Assembly: GCF_016865255.1 (NCBI RefSeq) | Contig: NZ_CP033381.1 | Span: 3,472,001-3,536,000, forward strand | Source: Methylomonas sp. LW13 | Lineage (GTDB): Bacteria; Pseudomonadota; Gammaproteobacteria; Methylococcales; Methylomonadaceae | DNA length: 64,000 nt | Direction: 5' to 3' | Part shown: positions 26,856 to 37,901 of the stretch, piece after piece | Layout: each line of letters starts with the position of its first letter | How positions within the stretch are numbered: position 1 is the stretch's first letter | Program-made: the position numbers and the translations under genes | The notes under the pieces: generated by a model | Seen by the model: only the letters and a program-made list of their open reading frames with translations | The model's database searches: none | What the model was told of the DNA's origin: nothing

Positions 26856-28663
26856 TGAACGAAACCGGCTTCCTACAAATTTTTATCTATCTGCTGGCCT
26901 TACTGCTGCTGAGCAAGCCACTGGGTACGTACATGGCACGGGTGTATCAAGACGAATCCATCGTGGGCAACACTTGGTTTGCCAGGGTTGAGCACGGGCT
27001 GTATCGGCTGTGCGGCATCCAAGCCCAGCAAGATATGCGCTGGCAGCAATACGCAGGTGCATTGCTGGTCTTTAACGTGCTGGGTTTACTGGTGGTTTAT
27101 GGCTTGCAAACCTGCCAAGACCTGTTGCCGCTCAATCCGCAGGCCCTGCCGGCCATCAGCTCCGACTCGGCGTTGAATACCGCGATCAGTTTTGCCACCA
27201 ACACCAATTGGCAAGGCTATGCCGGTGAGGCCAGCATGAGTTATCTCACGCAAATGCTGGGTTTAACCGTGCAGAACTTTTTGTCGGCAGCCAGCGGTAT
27301 GGCGGTGCTGGTGGCTTTGATACGCGGTTTCAGCCGACGTAACACCAACGCTATCGGCAATTTCTGGGTGGACATGACCCGTTCCACTTTGTATATCCTG
27401 CTGCAGCTTTCGTTGCTGCTGGCCCTCGTACTGGTGGGGCAAGGTGTGGTGCAAACCTTTGATCGCTACGCCACCGTCAAGCTGCAAGAACCGCTGACTT
27501 ACTCGGCACCAGCAATTGATGCAGGTGGACACGCGGTTCTGGATGCACAAGGCCAACCCGTCACTCAAAGCCAACAAAGCCAGGAACAAACCCTGGCCTT
27601 GGGACCGGCGGCATCGCAAATCGCTATCAAGCAGCTCGGCACTAACGGCGGCGGATTTTTCAATGCCAACTCGGCGCATCCTTACGAAAACCCCACCCCG
27701 CTAAGCAATTTCTTGGAAATGCTCGCCATCCTGTTAATCCCCGCCGCGCTGTGTCATACCTTTGGTTTTTTGGTCGGCGATAGCCGGCAAGGCTGGGCAC
27801 TGTTGGCAGCGATGACTCTAGTGTTTGTAGCGCTGGTTTTCCTCACCGTACCCGCCGAACAACACGGCAATCCGGCGCTGGCGAGTTTGGGCGTTGATCA
27901 AGCCGCGTCCAATCAACAAGCCGGCGGCAATATGGAAGGTAAGGAAGCCCGCTTCGGCATCGTCAATTCCGCACTATGGGCGGTAGCGACCACCGCCGCC
28001 TCCAACGGCTCGGTGAACGCCATGCACGATTCGTTCACCCCCATCGGCGGCATGATCCCGATGTGGTTGATCCAGCTGGGCGAAGTGATCTTCGGCGGCG
28101 TCGGCTCGGGTCTTTACGGCATGATCGTGTTCGCGCTAGTGGCGGTATTTATCGCCGGATTGATGATAGGCCGCACGCCGGAATATTTAGGCAAAAAAAT
28201 CGAAGCCTTTGAAATGCAGATGGCGGCGGTGATTATTTTAATTCCCCCGCTGTTAGTGTTGGGCGGCACGGCGCTAGCCTTGATGACCGAAGCCGGCAAG
28301 GCAGCCATCCTCAATCCCGGTGCGCATGGCTTTAGCGAAGTGTTGTATGCGTTGTCCTCGGCAGGTAATAACAACGGCAGCGCCTTCGCCGGCCTGTCGG
28401 CCAATGTGCCGTTTTATAACTACTTGCTGGGCTTGGCCATGCTGGTATCGCGTTACGGTCTGATGATTCCGGTATTAGCCATCGCCGGCTCGCTGGCCGC
28501 GAAAAAACATGTACCCGTCGGTCCCGGCACCTTACCCACCCATACGCCCTTGTTCGCGGTATTGCTGATTATCACGGTGTTAATGGTCGGCGCGTTGACC
28601 TTTGTGCCGGCGCTGGCCTTAGGCCCTATCGTCGAGCAGTTGCACATGCTCGCTCATTCTTGA
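26855..28663 (+). CDS. kdpA: K+-transporting ATPase potassium-binding subunit KdpA
   Basis: 602 residues, slightly longer than the E. coli protein (557). It contains four selectivity-filter-like loops of the K+ channel superfamily, for example [20 protein letters not shown] and [13 protein letters not shown], plus [20 protein letters not shown]. It is the channel-like subunit of the KdpFABC pump that takes up K+ at micromolar concentrations. The extra length lies mostly in a loop around residues 210-240 ([20 protein letters not shown]). Second gene of the operon, 19 bases before kdpB. Confidence 0.97.
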   Translation: MNETGFLQIFIYLLALLLLSKPLGTYMARVYQDESIVGNTWFARVEHGLYRLCGIQAQQDMRWQQYAGALLVFNVLGLLVVYGLQTCQDLLPLNPQALPAISSDSALNTAISFATNTNWQGYAGEASMSYLTQMLGLTVQNFLSAASGMAVLVALIRGFSRRNTNAIGNFWVDMTRSTLYILLQLSLLLALVLVGQGVVQTFDRYATVKLQEPLTYSAPAIDAGGHAVLDAQGQPVTQSQQSQEQTLALGPAASQIAIKQLGTNGGGFFNANSAHPYENPTPLSNFLEMLAILLIPAALCHTFGFLVGDSRQGWALLAAMTLVFVALVFLTVPAEQHGNPALASLGVDQAASNQQAGGNMEGKEARFGIVNSALWAVATTAASNGSVNAMHDSFTPIGGMIPMWLIQLGEVIFGGVGSGLYGMIVFALVAVFIAGLMIGRTPEYLGKKIEAFEMQMAAVIILIPPLLVLGGTALALMTEAGKAAILNPGAHGFSEVLYALSSAGNNNGSAFAGLSANVPFYNYLLGLAMLVSRYGLMIPVLAIAGSLAAKKHVPVGPGTLPTHTPLFAVLLIITVLMVGALTFVPALALGPIVEQLHMLAHS

Positions 28664-28682
28664 TTTCATAGCAGGTAAGCAT

Positions 28683-30794
28683 ATGACTCACAAAGCGCTC
28701 TCGTCTTCCTTATTCGACCCTGACCTGCTTAAGCAAGCGGTTTGGGAAGCCTTTAAAAAACTGACGCCGCAGCAACAATGGAAAAATCCGGTGATGTTTG
28801 TCGTGTATCTGGGCAGCCTGCTAACTACGCTGTTATGGCTGCAAGCTTTGGCCGGTGATAGCGAGGAATCCGCCGGTTTTATCTTAACCATCACGGTCTG
28901 GTTATGGTTTACGGTGCTGTTCGCCAACTTCGCCGAAGCGGCCGCGGAAGGCCGCAGCAAAGCGCAGGCGGCTTTCTTGCGCACCGCCAAGCGCGATATT
29001 GCCGCCAAGAAGCTGGATGAACCGCGTTACGGTAGTAACTACACCAAAATCGCCGGATCCAGCCTGGTGAAAGGCGATGTGGTGCTGATCGAAGCCGGGG
29101 ATTTTGTGCCGGGCGATGGCGATGTCATCGAAGGCGTGGCCTCGGTGGACGAAAGCGCCATCACCGGCGAAAGCGCGCCGGTGATCCGTGAATCGGGCGG
29201 CGACTTCAGCTCGGTCACCGGCGGTACTCGGGTATTATCGGATTGGCTGGTGGTGCGGATTTCCGCTAACCCCGGCGAGACCTTTCTGGACCGGATGATT
29301 TCGATGGTGGAAGGCGCGAAACGGCAGAAAACTCCGAATGAGATTGCCTTGACCATCCTGCTGGTGGCGCTGACGCTGGTGTTTTTAATGGCCACGGTAA
29401 CCTTACTGCCTTTCTCGTTGTATAGCGTGGAAATGGCCGGCGCGGGCCACCCAATTTCGATCACCGTGCTGGTGGCTCTGTTGGTGTGCTTGATTCCCAC
29501 CACCATAGGCGGCTTGCTGTCGGCTATCGGTGTGGCCGGGATCGGCCGGATGATGCAGAAAAATGTCATTGCCACCTCCGGCCGCGCCGTGGAAGCGGCC
29601 GGCGATGTGGATGTACTGTTATTGGATAAAACCGGCACCATTACTTTAGGCAATCGGCAGGCTGCGGCTTTCATACCAGCCAAGGGTATCAGCGAGAAGC
29701 AGTTGGCCGATGCCGCGCAACTGGCCTCGTTGACCGACGAAACCCCGGAAGGCCGCAGCATCGTCGTGCTGGCCAAACAAAAGTTTGGTTTGCGCGAGCG
29801 CGACGTGCAATCCCTGGGCGCGACTTTTATCCACTTCAGCGCCCAAACCCGGATGAGCGGGGTCAATTTCCCCTCACCCCAGCCCTCTCCCGAAGGGCGA
29901 GGGAGCGAAAACATGCGGCAAATCCGCAAGGGTGCCGAGGATGCGATTAAACAGTATGTGACCGAACAAGGCGGCCGCTTTCCCGACGAAATCCAGAAAA
30001 TGGTCGTCGACGTGGCGCGGCGCGGCAGCACGCCGCTGGTGGTAGCCGATGGCAAGCAGGCCCTGGGCGTCATCGAATTAAAAGACATCGTCAAAGGCGG
30101 CATCAAGGAACGCTTTATCGAACTGCGGCAGATGGGCATCAAAACCATCATGATCACCGGCGACAATCGCCTAACCGCTGCGGCGATTGCCGCCGAGGCC
30201 GGCGTGGATGACTTTCTGGCCGAAGCGACGCCGGAAGCCAAGCTGGCTTTGATTCGTCAGCATCAAGCAGATGGCCGCTTGGTAGCCATGACCGGCGACG
30301 GCACCAACGACGCACCGGCACTGGCGCAAGCCGACGTGGCGGTGGCGATGAACAGCGGCACCCAGGCCGCCAAGGAAGCCGGGAATATGGTCGATCTGGA
30401 TTCCAACCCCACCAAACTGATCGAGATTGTCGAAACCGGCAAGCAAATGTTGATGACCCGCGGTGCCTTGACCACCTTCAGCGTAGCCAACGACGTGGCA
30501 AAATATTTCGCCATCATTCCGGCCGCGTTTGCCACCACCTATCCGGCTTTGAACGTTTTGAACGTCATGGGTTTGGCCACCCCGGCCAGCGCTATACTGT
30601 CGGCGGTGATATTCAATGCGCTGATCATCATCGCCTTGATCCCGCTGGCTTTGAAAGGCATCAAATATCAGCCGCTCGGCGCTGAAAAACTGTTGCAAAA
30701 TAATTTGCTGGTCTACGGTGTTGGCGGTTTGATAGTGCCGTTTATCGGTATCAAGGCGATTGATTTAATTCTGGTAACGATGAATCTGGTGTAG
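28683..30794 (+). CDS. kdpB: K+-transporting P-type ATPase KdpB with REP-derived insert
   Basis: 703 residues. P-type ATPase catalytic subunit: the TGES loop is present ([10 protein letters not shown]), the phosphorylation site is [13 protein letters not shown] near residue 317, and the hinge is [20 protein letters not shown]. In the nucleotide-binding domain, where E. coli has RMSGIN directly followed by a short link to IRKG, this protein reads [31 protein letters not shown]. The extra 15 residues (29868-29912) are encoded by a REP-like palindrome, in frame. All catalytic motifs are intact, so the enzyme is probably active. Confidence 0.96.
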   Translation: MTHKALSSSLFDPDLLKQAVWEAFKKLTPQQQWKNPVMFVVYLGSLLTTLLWLQALAGDSEESAGFILTITVWLWFTVLFANFAEAAAEGRSKAQAAFLRTAKRDIAAKKLDEPRYGSNYTKIAGSSLVKGDVVLIEAGDFVPGDGDVIEGVASVDESAITGESAPVIRESGGDFSSVTGGTRVLSDWLVVRISANPGETFLDRMISMVEGAKRQKTPNEIALTILLVALTLVFLMATVTLLPFSLYSVEMAGAGHPISITVLVALLVCLIPTTIGGLLSAIGVAGIGRMMQKNVIATSGRAVEAAGDVDVLLLDKTGTITLGNRQAAAFIPAKGISEKQLADAAQLASLTDETPEGRSIVVLAKQKFGLRERDVQSLGATFIHFSAQTRMSGVNFPSPQPSPEGRGSENMRQIRKGAEDAIKQYVTEQGGRFPDEIQKMVVDVARRGSTPLVVADGKQALGVIELKDIVKGGIKERFIELRQMGIKTIMITGDNRLTAAAIAAEAGVDDFLAEATPEAKLALIRQHQADGRLVAMTGDGTNDAPALAQADVAVAMNSGTQAAKEAGNMVDLDSNPTKLIEIVETGKQMLMTRGALTTFSVANDVAKYFAIIPAAFATTYPALNVLNVMGLATPASAILSAVIFNALIIIALIPLALKGIKYQPLGAEKLLQNNLLVYGVGGLIVPFIGIKAIDLILVTMNLV
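29868..29912 (+). repeat. REP-like palindrome inserted in frame in kdpB
   Basis: CCCCTCACCCCAGCCCTCTC, then CC, then a GAAGGGCGAGGGAGC tail, gives a CCTCTCCC/GGGcGAGG hairpin. A closely similar element (CCCCTCACCCTGCCGTCTCC..., GAGGGAGAGGG) lies in fecR at 56858-56892. Here it is 45 bases, a multiple of three, and encodes the extra residues [15 protein letters not shown]. Confidence 0.8.
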
Positions 30795-30804
30795 GGAGAA
30801 CAAC

Positions 30805-31395
30805 ATGACAAGCTATTTCAGACCTGCTGCCACCCTCCTGTTGCTCATGACCTTTCTCACCGGCGGCCTCTATCCGGCGCTGGTTACTTTGCTGGCGCAA
30901 AGCGTTTTTCCTGCCCAAGCCAACGGCAGCCTGATACTCGATAAGCAAGGCCAAGCCATCGGCTCCGCTTTAATCGGTCAAAGCTTCAGCCAGGCCCGCT
31001 ATTTTTGGGGTCGGCCGTCGGCGACCGCGCCCTACCCTTACAATGCCGCCGCCTCCGGTGGTTCCAACCTCGGCCCGACCAATCCGGCCTTGAGCGACGC
31101 GGTAAAACTGCGCATTCAAGCACTACAGCAACTCGACCCGGACAATCGTGCTCTGGTGCCTGTGGATTTGGTTACCGCATCCGCCAGTGGTTTGGACCCG
31201 CACATCGGTATTGCGGCGGCCCATTACCAAATCAAGCGCGTAGCCAAAGCGCGCAAATTGCCGGAAAGTGTCGTTCGGGATTTGGTCGAATCGCATAGCG
31301 AACCCAGGCAATGGCTAATATTCGGCGAACCTAGAGTCAATGTCTTGAGTTTAAATCTGGCTTTGGACGCCTACTCGCAAGCCGCCAGACCATGA
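30805..31395 (+). CDS. kdpC: K+-transporting ATPase subunit KdpC
   Basis: 196 residues: one N-terminal helix ([20 protein letters not shown]) and a periplasmic domain carrying the family blocks [51 protein letters not shown] and [13 protein letters not shown]. KdpC assists high-affinity K+ binding by the complex. Ribosome site GGGAGAA; begins 10 bases after kdpB, and its stop overlaps the kdpD start by four bases. Length normal. Confidence 0.97.
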   Translation: MTSYFRPAATLLLLMTFLTGGLYPALVTLLAQSVFPAQANGSLILDKQGQAIGSALIGQSFSQARYFWGRPSATAPYPYNAAASGGSNLGPTNPALSDAVKLRIQALQQLDPDNRALVPVDLVTASASGLDPHIGIAAAHYQIKRVAKARKLPESVVRDLVESHSEPRQWLIFGEPRVNVLSLNLALDAYSQAARP

Positions 31396-34130
31396 ACGAG
31401 CAACGCCTGGACCCCGATCAACTTCTGGCCCGCGTCGAACGCGACAAAGCCAAGGCCAAACGCGGCCGCCTGAAGATTTTTTTCGGCGCGGCGGCCGGGG
31501 TCGGGAAAAGCTATGCGATGCTGCTGGCGGCGCGCGAACGCCGCGCGGAAAATCTTGATGTGATCGTCGGCTTGGTGGAAACCCATGGTCGCGCCGACAC
31601 CGAAGCGCTGTTGGCGGGCTTGGAAATCCTCCCAACCCGCAAGATCGACTACAAAGGCGCCGTGTTGCAGGAGTTTGATATTGATGCGGCCTTAAAACGG
31701 CGGCCGGCCATCATCTTGGTCGACGAATTGGCGCACACCAACGCCCCCGGCTCGCGCCATCCGAAACGCTGGCAAGATATTCGAGAATTGCTGGAAGCCG
31801 GGATTGATGTGTATACCGCGCTGAACGTGCAACACCTGGAAAGCCTGAACGACGATGTCGGGCAGATTGCCGGCATTCGTATCTGGGAAACCGTACCGGA
31901 CACAGTATTCGAGGACGCCGACGAAGTCGAGCTGGTGGATTTGCCCCCCGACGAATTGTTGCTGCGCCTACGAGAAGGCAAAGTCTATTTGCCGCAGCAA
32001 GCCCAACACGCGATTCAGAATTTTTTCCGTAAAGGCAATCTGATTGCGCTACGCGAACTGGCCTTGCGGCAAACCACCAATCGCGTCGACGCGCAAATGC
32101 TGGATTATCGTGAAGACAATGCGATTCGCGAAGTCTGGCAGGTCAACGAAAGGCTGATGGTGTGCATCGGCCCGAATGTGCTGGCTGAGCGTCTGGTTAG
32201 AGCCGGCAAGCGCTTGGCGACCAGCCTGCGTTCGGCTTGGATCGTGGTTTATGTGGAAACGCCCGAATTGGCGCGCTTGCCCGCCGAAAAGCGCGACGGG
32301 ATTTTGCGGGTTTTGCGGCTGGCGGAACAGCTTGGCGCCGAAACGGTGACGCTCAGCGCGCCGGAGATGAGCGAAGCGTTGATCCGCTTTGCTCGCGAAC
32401 GCAATATCAACAAAATCGTGGTCGGCAAACCCAGCCGGCGCGGCTGGCGGCGCTGGCTGTTGGGGTCTGTGGTGGATGTGCTAATCAGCCACGCCCACAA
32501 TATCAATATTTACTTGCTGGGCAGCCCACAACTGGGCGAACGGGAGGAACTGGAAGCCGAGCTGTCTTTATTCAAGAAATCACCCCTGCCCGGCCTGCGA
32601 CAACGCATCCCCAGTAAAACTCGCCGCCGCTATCGCGGCTATCTGTGGGCAATGGCGGTGACCTTGCTCTGCACGGCAGTGGGTAAAATGTTGTTCGGCA
32701 AGGTGGAACTGGCCAATGTGGTAATGGTGTATTTACTCGGTGTGGTGTTTGTCGCTACCCATTTCGGGCGCGGGCCTTCGGTGTTGGCGTCCTTGCTGAG
32801 CGTCGGCGTATTCGACCTGCTGTTCGTGCAGCCTTTCTACAGTCTGTCGGTAGCCGATAGCCAGTATCTGATCACGTTGTTGGCCATGCTGGTGGTGGCT
32901 TTTGTCATCAGCAATCTGATGGTCAACGTCCGCGCGCAGGCCAAGGTTGCCGCGCATCGCGAACGCCGCGCCGCGGCCTTATACGCTATGAGCAAGGAGC
33001 TGGCGGTGGCGCAAAGCGAACAGCAGATCGTCGCGACCGCTGTTAAACATCTATACGCCGAATTCAGCAGCCGCAATGTCATTTTATTTGCCAATCCAGG
33101 CGGGCGGCTGGTCTATCCGAAACAACACAGCCTGCCTCAATCCTTGCGCGGTGCCGATTTGAGCGTGGCGCAGTGGGTCTACGATCATAACGAAATGGCC
33201 GGGCACGGCACCCATACCTTACCCGGCAGCGCGGCGATTTATTTTCCGATTCAAGACGAAGACAAAGCCATCGGCGTATTGGCGCTGTTACCGATCAATT
33301 TACGCCGGGTGTTTTTGCCGGAGCAGCAAAAATTACTGGAAACCTTTTTGCGGCAAATCGGCCAGGCCGTCGCCCGTTTACGCTTTGCCGAACAGGCCAA
33401 ATCGACGCAATTGCAAATCGAAGCCGAACGACTGCGCAACTCCTTACTCAGCGCCATTTCTCACGACTTGCGGACCCCGTTGTCGACGATCATCGGCTCG
33501 GCCAGCGCCCTGGTCGAAGACGAAGGCCATTTACAGACCCAGCACCGGCTGGAACTCGGCCGTGCCATCTATGACGAAGCCGAACGCATGGCCAATTTGG
33601 TGAATAATATTCTGGACATGGCCAGACTCGACGCCGGCGTGGTGGAATTAAACAAACAGTGGCATCCTGTCGAAGAAATTATCGGCACCGTCCTAACGCG
33701 CTTGCAAAAACACCTGGCCGGCCGAAAAGTCAGCGTCAGCCTGCCGCCGGGTATTCCGCTGGTATTTGTCGATGCGGTGATGATAGAGCAGGTGTTGATT
33801 AATCTATTGGAAAACGCCGTGCGCTATACCGCTGCGGGTTCCGAACTTGAAGTGTTTGCCCAATACGTCGGCAATACCATGGAAATTTCGGTCGCCGATC
33901 ACGGCCCCGGTATTCCCAAAGGTCTGGAGGATAAATTGTTCGAGAAATTTTACCAAGCCCGGCATGAATCGGCGCAAAGCGGCGTCGGCTTGGGGCTGGC
34001 GATTTGCCGAGCCATTGTCGAAGTGCATGGCGGCCGGATTCGCGCTAACAACAAACCGGGGGGCGGTGCGATCTTTACCTTCGCGCTACCCAACGACGAA
34101 CCCCCTCCGCTTATGGAGCCGGAGGAATGA
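31392..34130 (+). CDS. kdpD: Sensor histidine kinase KdpD
   Basis: 912 residues, full length. N-terminal KdpD domain with Walker [11 protein letters not shown] (about 31-40) and [20 protein letters not shown]; a universal-stress-protein-like domain (about 250-370); four close membrane helices (about 415-520); a GAF domain; HisKA with [18 protein letters not shown] (phosphorylated His near 680); and HATPase_c ([47 protein letters not shown]). It senses low external K+ and ionic or turgor signals, and phosphorylates KdpE. It overlaps kdpC, which couples expression of pump and sensor. Confidence 0.97.
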   Translation: MNEQRLDPDQLLARVERDKAKAKRGRLKIFFGAAAGVGKSYAMLLAARERRAENLDVIVGLVETHGRADTEALLAGLEILPTRKIDYKGAVLQEFDIDAALKRRPAIILVDELAHTNAPGSRHPKRWQDIRELLEAGIDVYTALNVQHLESLNDDVGQIAGIRIWETVPDTVFEDADEVELVDLPPDELLLRLREGKVYLPQQAQHAIQNFFRKGNLIALRELALRQTTNRVDAQMLDYREDNAIREVWQVNERLMVCIGPNVLAERLVRAGKRLATSLRSAWIVVYVETPELARLPAEKRDGILRVLRLAEQLGAETVTLSAPEMSEALIRFARERNINKIVVGKPSRRGWRRWLLGSVVDVLISHAHNINIYLLGSPQLGEREELEAELSLFKKSPLPGLRQRIPSKTRRRYRGYLWAMAVTLLCTAVGKMLFGKVELANVVMVYLLGVVFVATHFGRGPSVLASLLSVGVFDLLFVQPFYSLSVADSQYLITLLAMLVVAFVISNLMVNVRAQAKVAAHRERRAAALYAMSKELAVAQSEQQIVATAVKHLYAEFSSRNVILFANPGGRLVYPKQHSLPQSLRGADLSVAQWVYDHNEMAGHGTHTLPGSAAIYFPIQDEDKAIGVLALLPINLRRVFLPEQQKLLETFLRQIGQAVARLRFAEQAKSTQLQIEAERLRNSLLSAISHDLRTPLSTIIGSASALVEDEGHLQTQHRLELGRAIYDEAERMANLVNNILDMARLDAGVVELNKQWHPVEEIIGTVLTRLQKHLAGRKVSVSLPPGIPLVFVDAVMIEQVLINLLENAVRYTAAGSELEVFAQYVGNTMEISVADHGPGIPKGLEDKLFEKFYQARHESAQSGVGLGLAICRAIVEVHGGRIRANNKPGGGAIFTFALPNDEPPPLMEPEE

Positions 34131-34154
34131 ACGTAATCCCACTGGATTTTGGCC

Positions 34155-34856
34155 ATGGCTAAAACGCATCCCGTCATTATCGTGATCGAAGACGATCCAC
34201 CGATCCGGCGCTTTTTGCGTACCAGTCTGGCGACGCACGATTTTGCCGTATTCGAAGCCGAGACCGGCAAACAAGGCCTGATTGAAGCCGGCGTGCGTAA
34301 ACCGGATTTGCTGATTCTGGATTTAGGCTTGCCGGATATGGATGGCGTCGAGGTGATCAAGAGTGTGCGCAGCTGGTCGTCGGCCCTGCCTATCATCGTG
34401 CTGTCGGCGCGCAGTAACGAACAGCAAAAAATCGACGCCTTGGACGCCGGCGCGGACGATTACCTAACCAAGCCGTTTGGATTCGGCGAGCTGTTGGCGC
34501 GCATACGGGTGGCTTTGCGGCATGCCAGCCGACCGGCGGAACATGCTCAGGACGAAGTGTTTGTCGTCGATGCACTGAAAGTGGATTTGCGCAATCGGGT
34601 AGTCAGCGTCGATGGCAACGACATTCATCTGACGCCGATTCAATACCGCTTGCTCTGCGTGCTGATCAAGCATGCCGGCAAAGTTTTGACGCATCAGCAA
34701 ATTTTGAAGGAAGTTTGGGGGCCGTCGTATCAGGAGAACCCGCATTATTTGCGGATTTATATGAGCCAATTGCGGCAAAAGCTGGAAAGCGATCCGACTC
34801 AGCCGAAATATTTGCTGACCGAGTCGGGTGTGGGCTATCGCTTTAAAGTGGGTTAA
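34155..34856 (+). CDS. kdpE: Response regulator KdpE
   Basis: 233 residues: receiver domain with LLILDLGLPDMDG (phosphorylated Asp near 52), SARSNEQQKIDALDAGADDY and KPFGFGELLARIR, then an OmpR/PhoB winged helix ending in YMSQLRQKLESDPTQPKYLL and TESGVGYRF. This is the partner of KdpD and the activator of kdpFABC. The ATG at 34155 is preferred over the TTG at 34149. It follows kdpD by 24 bases and ends the operon, 40 bases from the converging diguanylate cyclase gene. A visible terminator is absent. Confidence 0.96.
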   Translation: MAKTHPVIIVIEDDPPIRRFLRTSLATHDFAVFEAETGKQGLIEAGVRKPDLLILDLGLPDMDGVEVIKSVRSWSSALPIIVLSARSNEQQKIDALDAGADDYLTKPFGFGELLARIRVALRHASRPAEHAQDEVFVVDALKVDLRNRVVSVDGNDIHLTPIQYRLLCVLIKHAGKVLTHQQILKEVWGPSYQENPHYLRIYMSQLRQKLESDPTQPKYLLTESGVGYRFKVG

Positions 34857-34896
34857 GCGACTATCGCCGTCTGATGGCCGCAGTGCGAAAACCGAA

Positions 34897-35784
34897 TCAA
34901 TATCCCACTTCTACCCGGTTTCTACCGCGTTGTTTGGCTTGATACATCGCGGCGTCGGCCCGTTTGAGCAAGAATTCCGGGCTATCGCTACCTTTTAAGG
35001 CTGCAACTCCCAAACTGGCGGTCAGATTCAACACGTCCATGCCATAAGCCAAAGTGTGCGATTCAATATCTGCGCGGATGCGCTCGCCTATCACCATCGC
35101 ACCGTCGATGTCGGTATCGCTCAGCAAAATCACAAACTCTTCGCCGCCGTAACGAAACACCGCGTCGCTGCCGCGCACACTGTCTTTCAACCAGCCGGCC
35201 AATGACGACAAAGCCAAATCGCCGCAAGCATGCCCGTAATCGTCGTTGATATGCTTGAAGTGATCGACATCCACAAAAATCACCGACAAATGCTGCGAAT
35301 TACGATGCGCACGTTTGATTTCGCGCAGCAAACAGTCGTTAAACGCGGTGCGGTTATTGGTTTTGGTTAAAGGGTCGGTGAATGCCATTTTCAATGCTTG
35401 CTGAAACAAGGTGGCATTTCTTAGTGGGTAAATCAGGCAACACAACAGGCTTTCCAGCATTTTCAGCTCATCTTTGCTGAAGCGATTGCTACGGGTTAGT
35501 TTCAACTCGCCCAGCTGCTGCTCTTCGACTTTTAGGGCATAGCTGCAAGAGTGGCGGGCCATCACGCCGCGTTTGAATTCCAAATCGAAATCTTCGTTGA
35601 TGTATTCAAAGCCGTTATGCGGAATGGTATTTTGAATTTTGTCGCAGAAAATGGCGATCAACTCGTTGAATTCCAATGAAGTCTGCAAAGCACTACTGAT
35701 ATCGTAGTGATGCAAATTGACAGCGGTTGACGCTTCAAAGGTTTTATTACTGACTATCGCTAAATCGGCTGCTTTATCTCTCAT
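34897..35784 (-). CDS. Soluble diguanylate cyclase (GGDEF)
   Basis: 295 residues without membrane helices. The N-terminal 125 residues resemble a degenerate GAF-like input domain. The C-terminal GGDEF domain starts at MAFTDPLTKTNNRTAFND and has RYGGEEF as the active site, with the product-inhibition I-site RGSD exactly five residues before it, so both activity and feedback control by cyclic di-GMP are expected. It also has FVDVDHFKHINDDYGH, the Mg/GTP motif. Stand-alone gene converging on kdpE. The signal it detects is unknown. Confidence 0.93.
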   Translation of the reverse strand: MRDKAADLAIVSNKTFEASTAVNLHHYDISSALQTSLEFNELIAIFCDKIQNTIPHNGFEYINEDFDLEFKRGVMARHSCSYALKVEEQQLGELKLTRSNRFSKDELKMLESLLCCLIYPLRNATLFQQALKMAFTDPLTKTNNRTAFNDCLLREIKRAHRNSQHLSVIFVDVDHFKHINDDYGHACGDLALSSLAGWLKDSVRGSDAVFRYGGEEFVILLSDTDIDGAMVIGERIRADIESHTLAYGMDVLNLTASLGVAALKGSDSPEFLLKRADAAMYQAKQRGRNRVEVGY

Positions 35785-35948
35785 GACGGTTCCCCGAGTC
35801 TTGAATCAAACTTCAAGGAGAATAAAGCCAAGAGCGTGCCAATTATTTTATATTTATAAAATACAATGACTTAAACACAAACAACCGCAGTTTTCTTCAG
35901 CAAGCGGCAATTTTCCGCCGCTTAGCTGCCGCCGCCCTTTGCCGACTT

Positions 35949-36497
35949 TTAAAACAAACCCAACTGTACTTGCGCGACTTCCGACATCATTTCCCGCGAC
36001 CAGGGCGGATCTAACACCACTTCGACATCAACCGAACTGACGCCGGGCAAGGCGCGGATGCATTTTTCCACGTCGCTTTGGATGACCGGACCCATGCCGC
36101 ATCCGGGCGCGGTCAAGGTCATCTGAATATGCACATCGTTGCCACCATCGGCGTTAGGCTTGGCGCTGCAATGGTAAACCAAACCCAAATCGACGATGTT
36201 GACAGGGATTTCCGGGTCGTAGACGGTTTTCATCACTTCCCAACAGTTCTTTTCCACCGCCTTGCTGTCGGTTTCCGACACTAGGGTATGCAAATGCTGG
36301 GTTTCCTTGCCCAAGGCATCGGCGTCAATCCCGGCGATCCGTACCATATGGCCGTAATCGGTCACCACGGTGTAATTGCTGCCCAAGGCCTGATGGATGG
36401 TCACTTCCTGACCTTTACTCAAGGTGCCGTGGTTGCCGTCCGGAATGGTGACGATGTTGACGTCGCGGGTTAAAAATACAACTTCTCTGTCTGCCAT
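35949..36497 (-). CDS. sufT: Fe-S cluster assembly factor SufT-like (DUF59/MIP18)
   Basis: 182 residues from MADREVVFLTRDVN. The N-terminal third is the SufT-specific segment (VNIVTIPDGNHGTLSKGQEV); the rest is a MIP18/PaaD-type domain with VYDPEIPVNIVDLGLVY, MTLTAPGCGMGPVIQSDVEK (conserved Cys) and VEVVLDPPWSREMMSE. SufT helps mature Fe-S proteins under high demand. No suf operon is adjacent. The longer frame to 36578 is part of the SDR gene and is rejected as start; this gene starts 8 bases after the SDR stop, so the two are probably cotranscribed. Confidence 0.9.
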   Translation of the reverse strand: MADREVVFLTRDVNIVTIPDGNHGTLSKGQEVTIHQALGSNYTVVTDYGHMVRIAGIDADALGKETQHLHTLVSETDSKAVEKNCWEVMKTVYDPEIPVNIVDLGLVYHCSAKPNADGGNDVHIQMTLTAPGCGMGPVIQSDVEKCIRALPGVSSVDVEVVLDPPWSREMMSEVAQVQLGLF

Positions 36498-36504
36498 AAG
36501 TTTC

Positions 36505-37233
36505 TTAAGGTTTGAAAGTTTGGGCGTCAATAATTTGACCGGTCTTGCCGATACTGGCGTCGCTGAATAAGTAAACATACAGCGGGTCCAAGCTGTTCAT
36601 GCTTGGCAGCCTGGTTTTATCTTCGGCCGGGAAAGCTTTCTTCCGTAATGGCGAATCCACCGGTCCCGGGACCAAAGTATTAACACGGATTTTTCCAGCT
36701 GCTTCCAGTTCTAGGGCCAGAATACCGGCTAAGCCTTCCAGCGCGATTTTCGCTACGCCGTAAGCACCTGAATAAGCCTGGACTTTACGCGCCGAGGAAT
36801 CGGAAATAAACACGATGGAAGCATGCTCGCTGCGTTGCAGCAAAGGCAACAACACCCGGCACAACAGGAAAGGCGCACTGAGGTTGACGTTTAAGGCATG
36901 TCCCCAATCCTTGGTTTTGTAATTGGCGATGGGGCTGTAAGCGCTAAACTCCACGGCCGCATGCAATACGCCATGCAAAGCACCGTAGCGTTGCGCTATC
37001 GCTTCGGCCATTTCTTCGTATTGCGCTTCACTGGCACCGGCCAAATCGAAGGGATACATCACCGGTTCAGGACCGCCGGCAGCGACAATCGCATCGTAGA
37101 TTTTTTCCAGCTTGGGAATGCTTTTATCCAGCAGAATGATTTGCGCGCCCTGCCCGGCTAATGCCAGCGCCGCCGTGCCGCCCAGACCGCCGCCGGCTCC
37201 GGTAATCAGTAAAACCTTATTGCTTAATGACAT
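36505..37233 (-). CDS. Short-chain dehydrogenase, YciK-like
   Basis: 242 residues of the SDR fold: the nucleotide-binding TGAGGGLGGTAALALA, a VLHAAVEFSAYSP strand, and a catalytic centre with SDSSARKVQAYSGAYGVAK, where the Ser, Tyr and Lys of the SDR triad are present. YciK-like proteins lie beside ubiG and mupP in pseudomonads; their substrate is unsettled. It overlaps the upstream HAD phosphatase gene by 10 bases, so these genes form one operon. Confidence 0.9.
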   Translation of the reverse strand: MSLSNKVLLITGAGGGLGGTAALALAGQGAQIILLDKSIPKLEKIYDAIVAAGGPEPVMYPFDLAGASEAQYEEMAEAIAQRYGALHGVLHAAVEFSAYSPIANYKTKDWGHALNVNLSAPFLLCRVLLPLLQRSEHASIVFISDSSARKVQAYSGAYGVAKIALEGLAGILALELEAAGKIRVNTLVPGPVDSPLRKKAFPAEDKTRLPSMNSLDPLYVYLFSDASIGKTGQIIDAQTFKP

Positions 37234-37895
37234 AAATTAGCGTGTATCCATTCCATCAATTGAGGCGGCTGTTCGATCAAAGCGTCGGCACCCCAGGTAT
37301 CGGGCTGATCGTCGCTTTGCAAATAACCGTATAGTGCCGCCAGGGTTTTCATATTCGCGCGTTTGCCGGCGGTAATGTCGTGTATCGCATCGCCGATATA
37401 CACGCAATTCTCCGGCGCTACCCCGGCTTGACGGCAGGCGGCCAACATCGGTTCCGGATGCGGCTTGCTATTGGCAGTGGTATCGCCACTGATAATGCAG
37501 GCGGCTCGGTCGCTGAGTTGCATCGCCTCCATCAAGGGCACGGTAAAACGGGATTTTTTGTTGGTGACTACGCCCCACTTCAAACCCAGTTGTTCTATCG
37601 CTTCCAAACTATCGGCAATGCCGTGAAAAAAACGGCTATGTTCGGCGATATTCTGTTCGTAGGTATCCAGCATAAAGGCCAGCATCTGCTGCGCCAAGCT
37701 GTCTTCAACGCTCACGCAATGCCTGATCATCGGCATGGCACCGTGGGAAATGAAGGGCCGCACTGTCTCCGCAGGCGCTTCCGGAAAACCGTGGGCCAGC
37801 AGCGTCTTGTTCAAACAGGCGATCAGATCGGGTGCGGTATCGACCAAGGTCCCGTCCAGATCAAACAGCACGCAATCCAGTTTAAATCCAGTCAT
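37224..37895 (-). CDS. HAD phosphatase of the Gph/MupP group
   Basis: 223 residues. HAD motif I is VLFDLDGTLVDTAPDL; motif II/III includes GVVTNKKSRFTVPLM; motif IV is YIGDAIHDITAGKRANM. Annotators often name it phosphoglycolate phosphatase, but the position between ubiG and a YciK-like SDR matches Pseudomonas MupP, which dephosphorylates N-acetylmuramic acid 6-phosphate in a peptidoglycan-recycling route. I therefore prefer MupP, by synteny. The cap region is of the Gph kind. It starts 6 bases after the ubiG stop and overlaps the SDR gene downstream. Confidence 0.88.
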   Translation of the reverse strand: MTGFKLDCVLFDLDGTLVDTAPDLIACLNKTLLAHGFPEAPAETVRPFISHGAMPMIRHCVSVEDSLAQQMLAFMLDTYEQNIAEHSRFFHGIADSLEAIEQLGLKWGVVTNKKSRFTVPLMEAMQLSDRAACIISGDTTANSKPHPEPMLAACRQAGVAPENCVYIGDAIHDITAGKRANMKTLAALYGYLQSDDQPDTWGADALIEQPPQLMEWIHANLCH

Positions 37896-37901
37896 GCTGG
37901 C

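Noticed and set aside
29039..30241. 400-codon minus-strand open frame within kdpB
   Set aside because: Antisense shadow of the conserved ATPase; Ser/Pro-rich with no recognisable family.
37224..37895. Calling this gene phosphoglycolate phosphatase outright
   Set aside because: HAD sequence is ambiguous and the neighbourhood fits MupP better, so no gene symbol was given.
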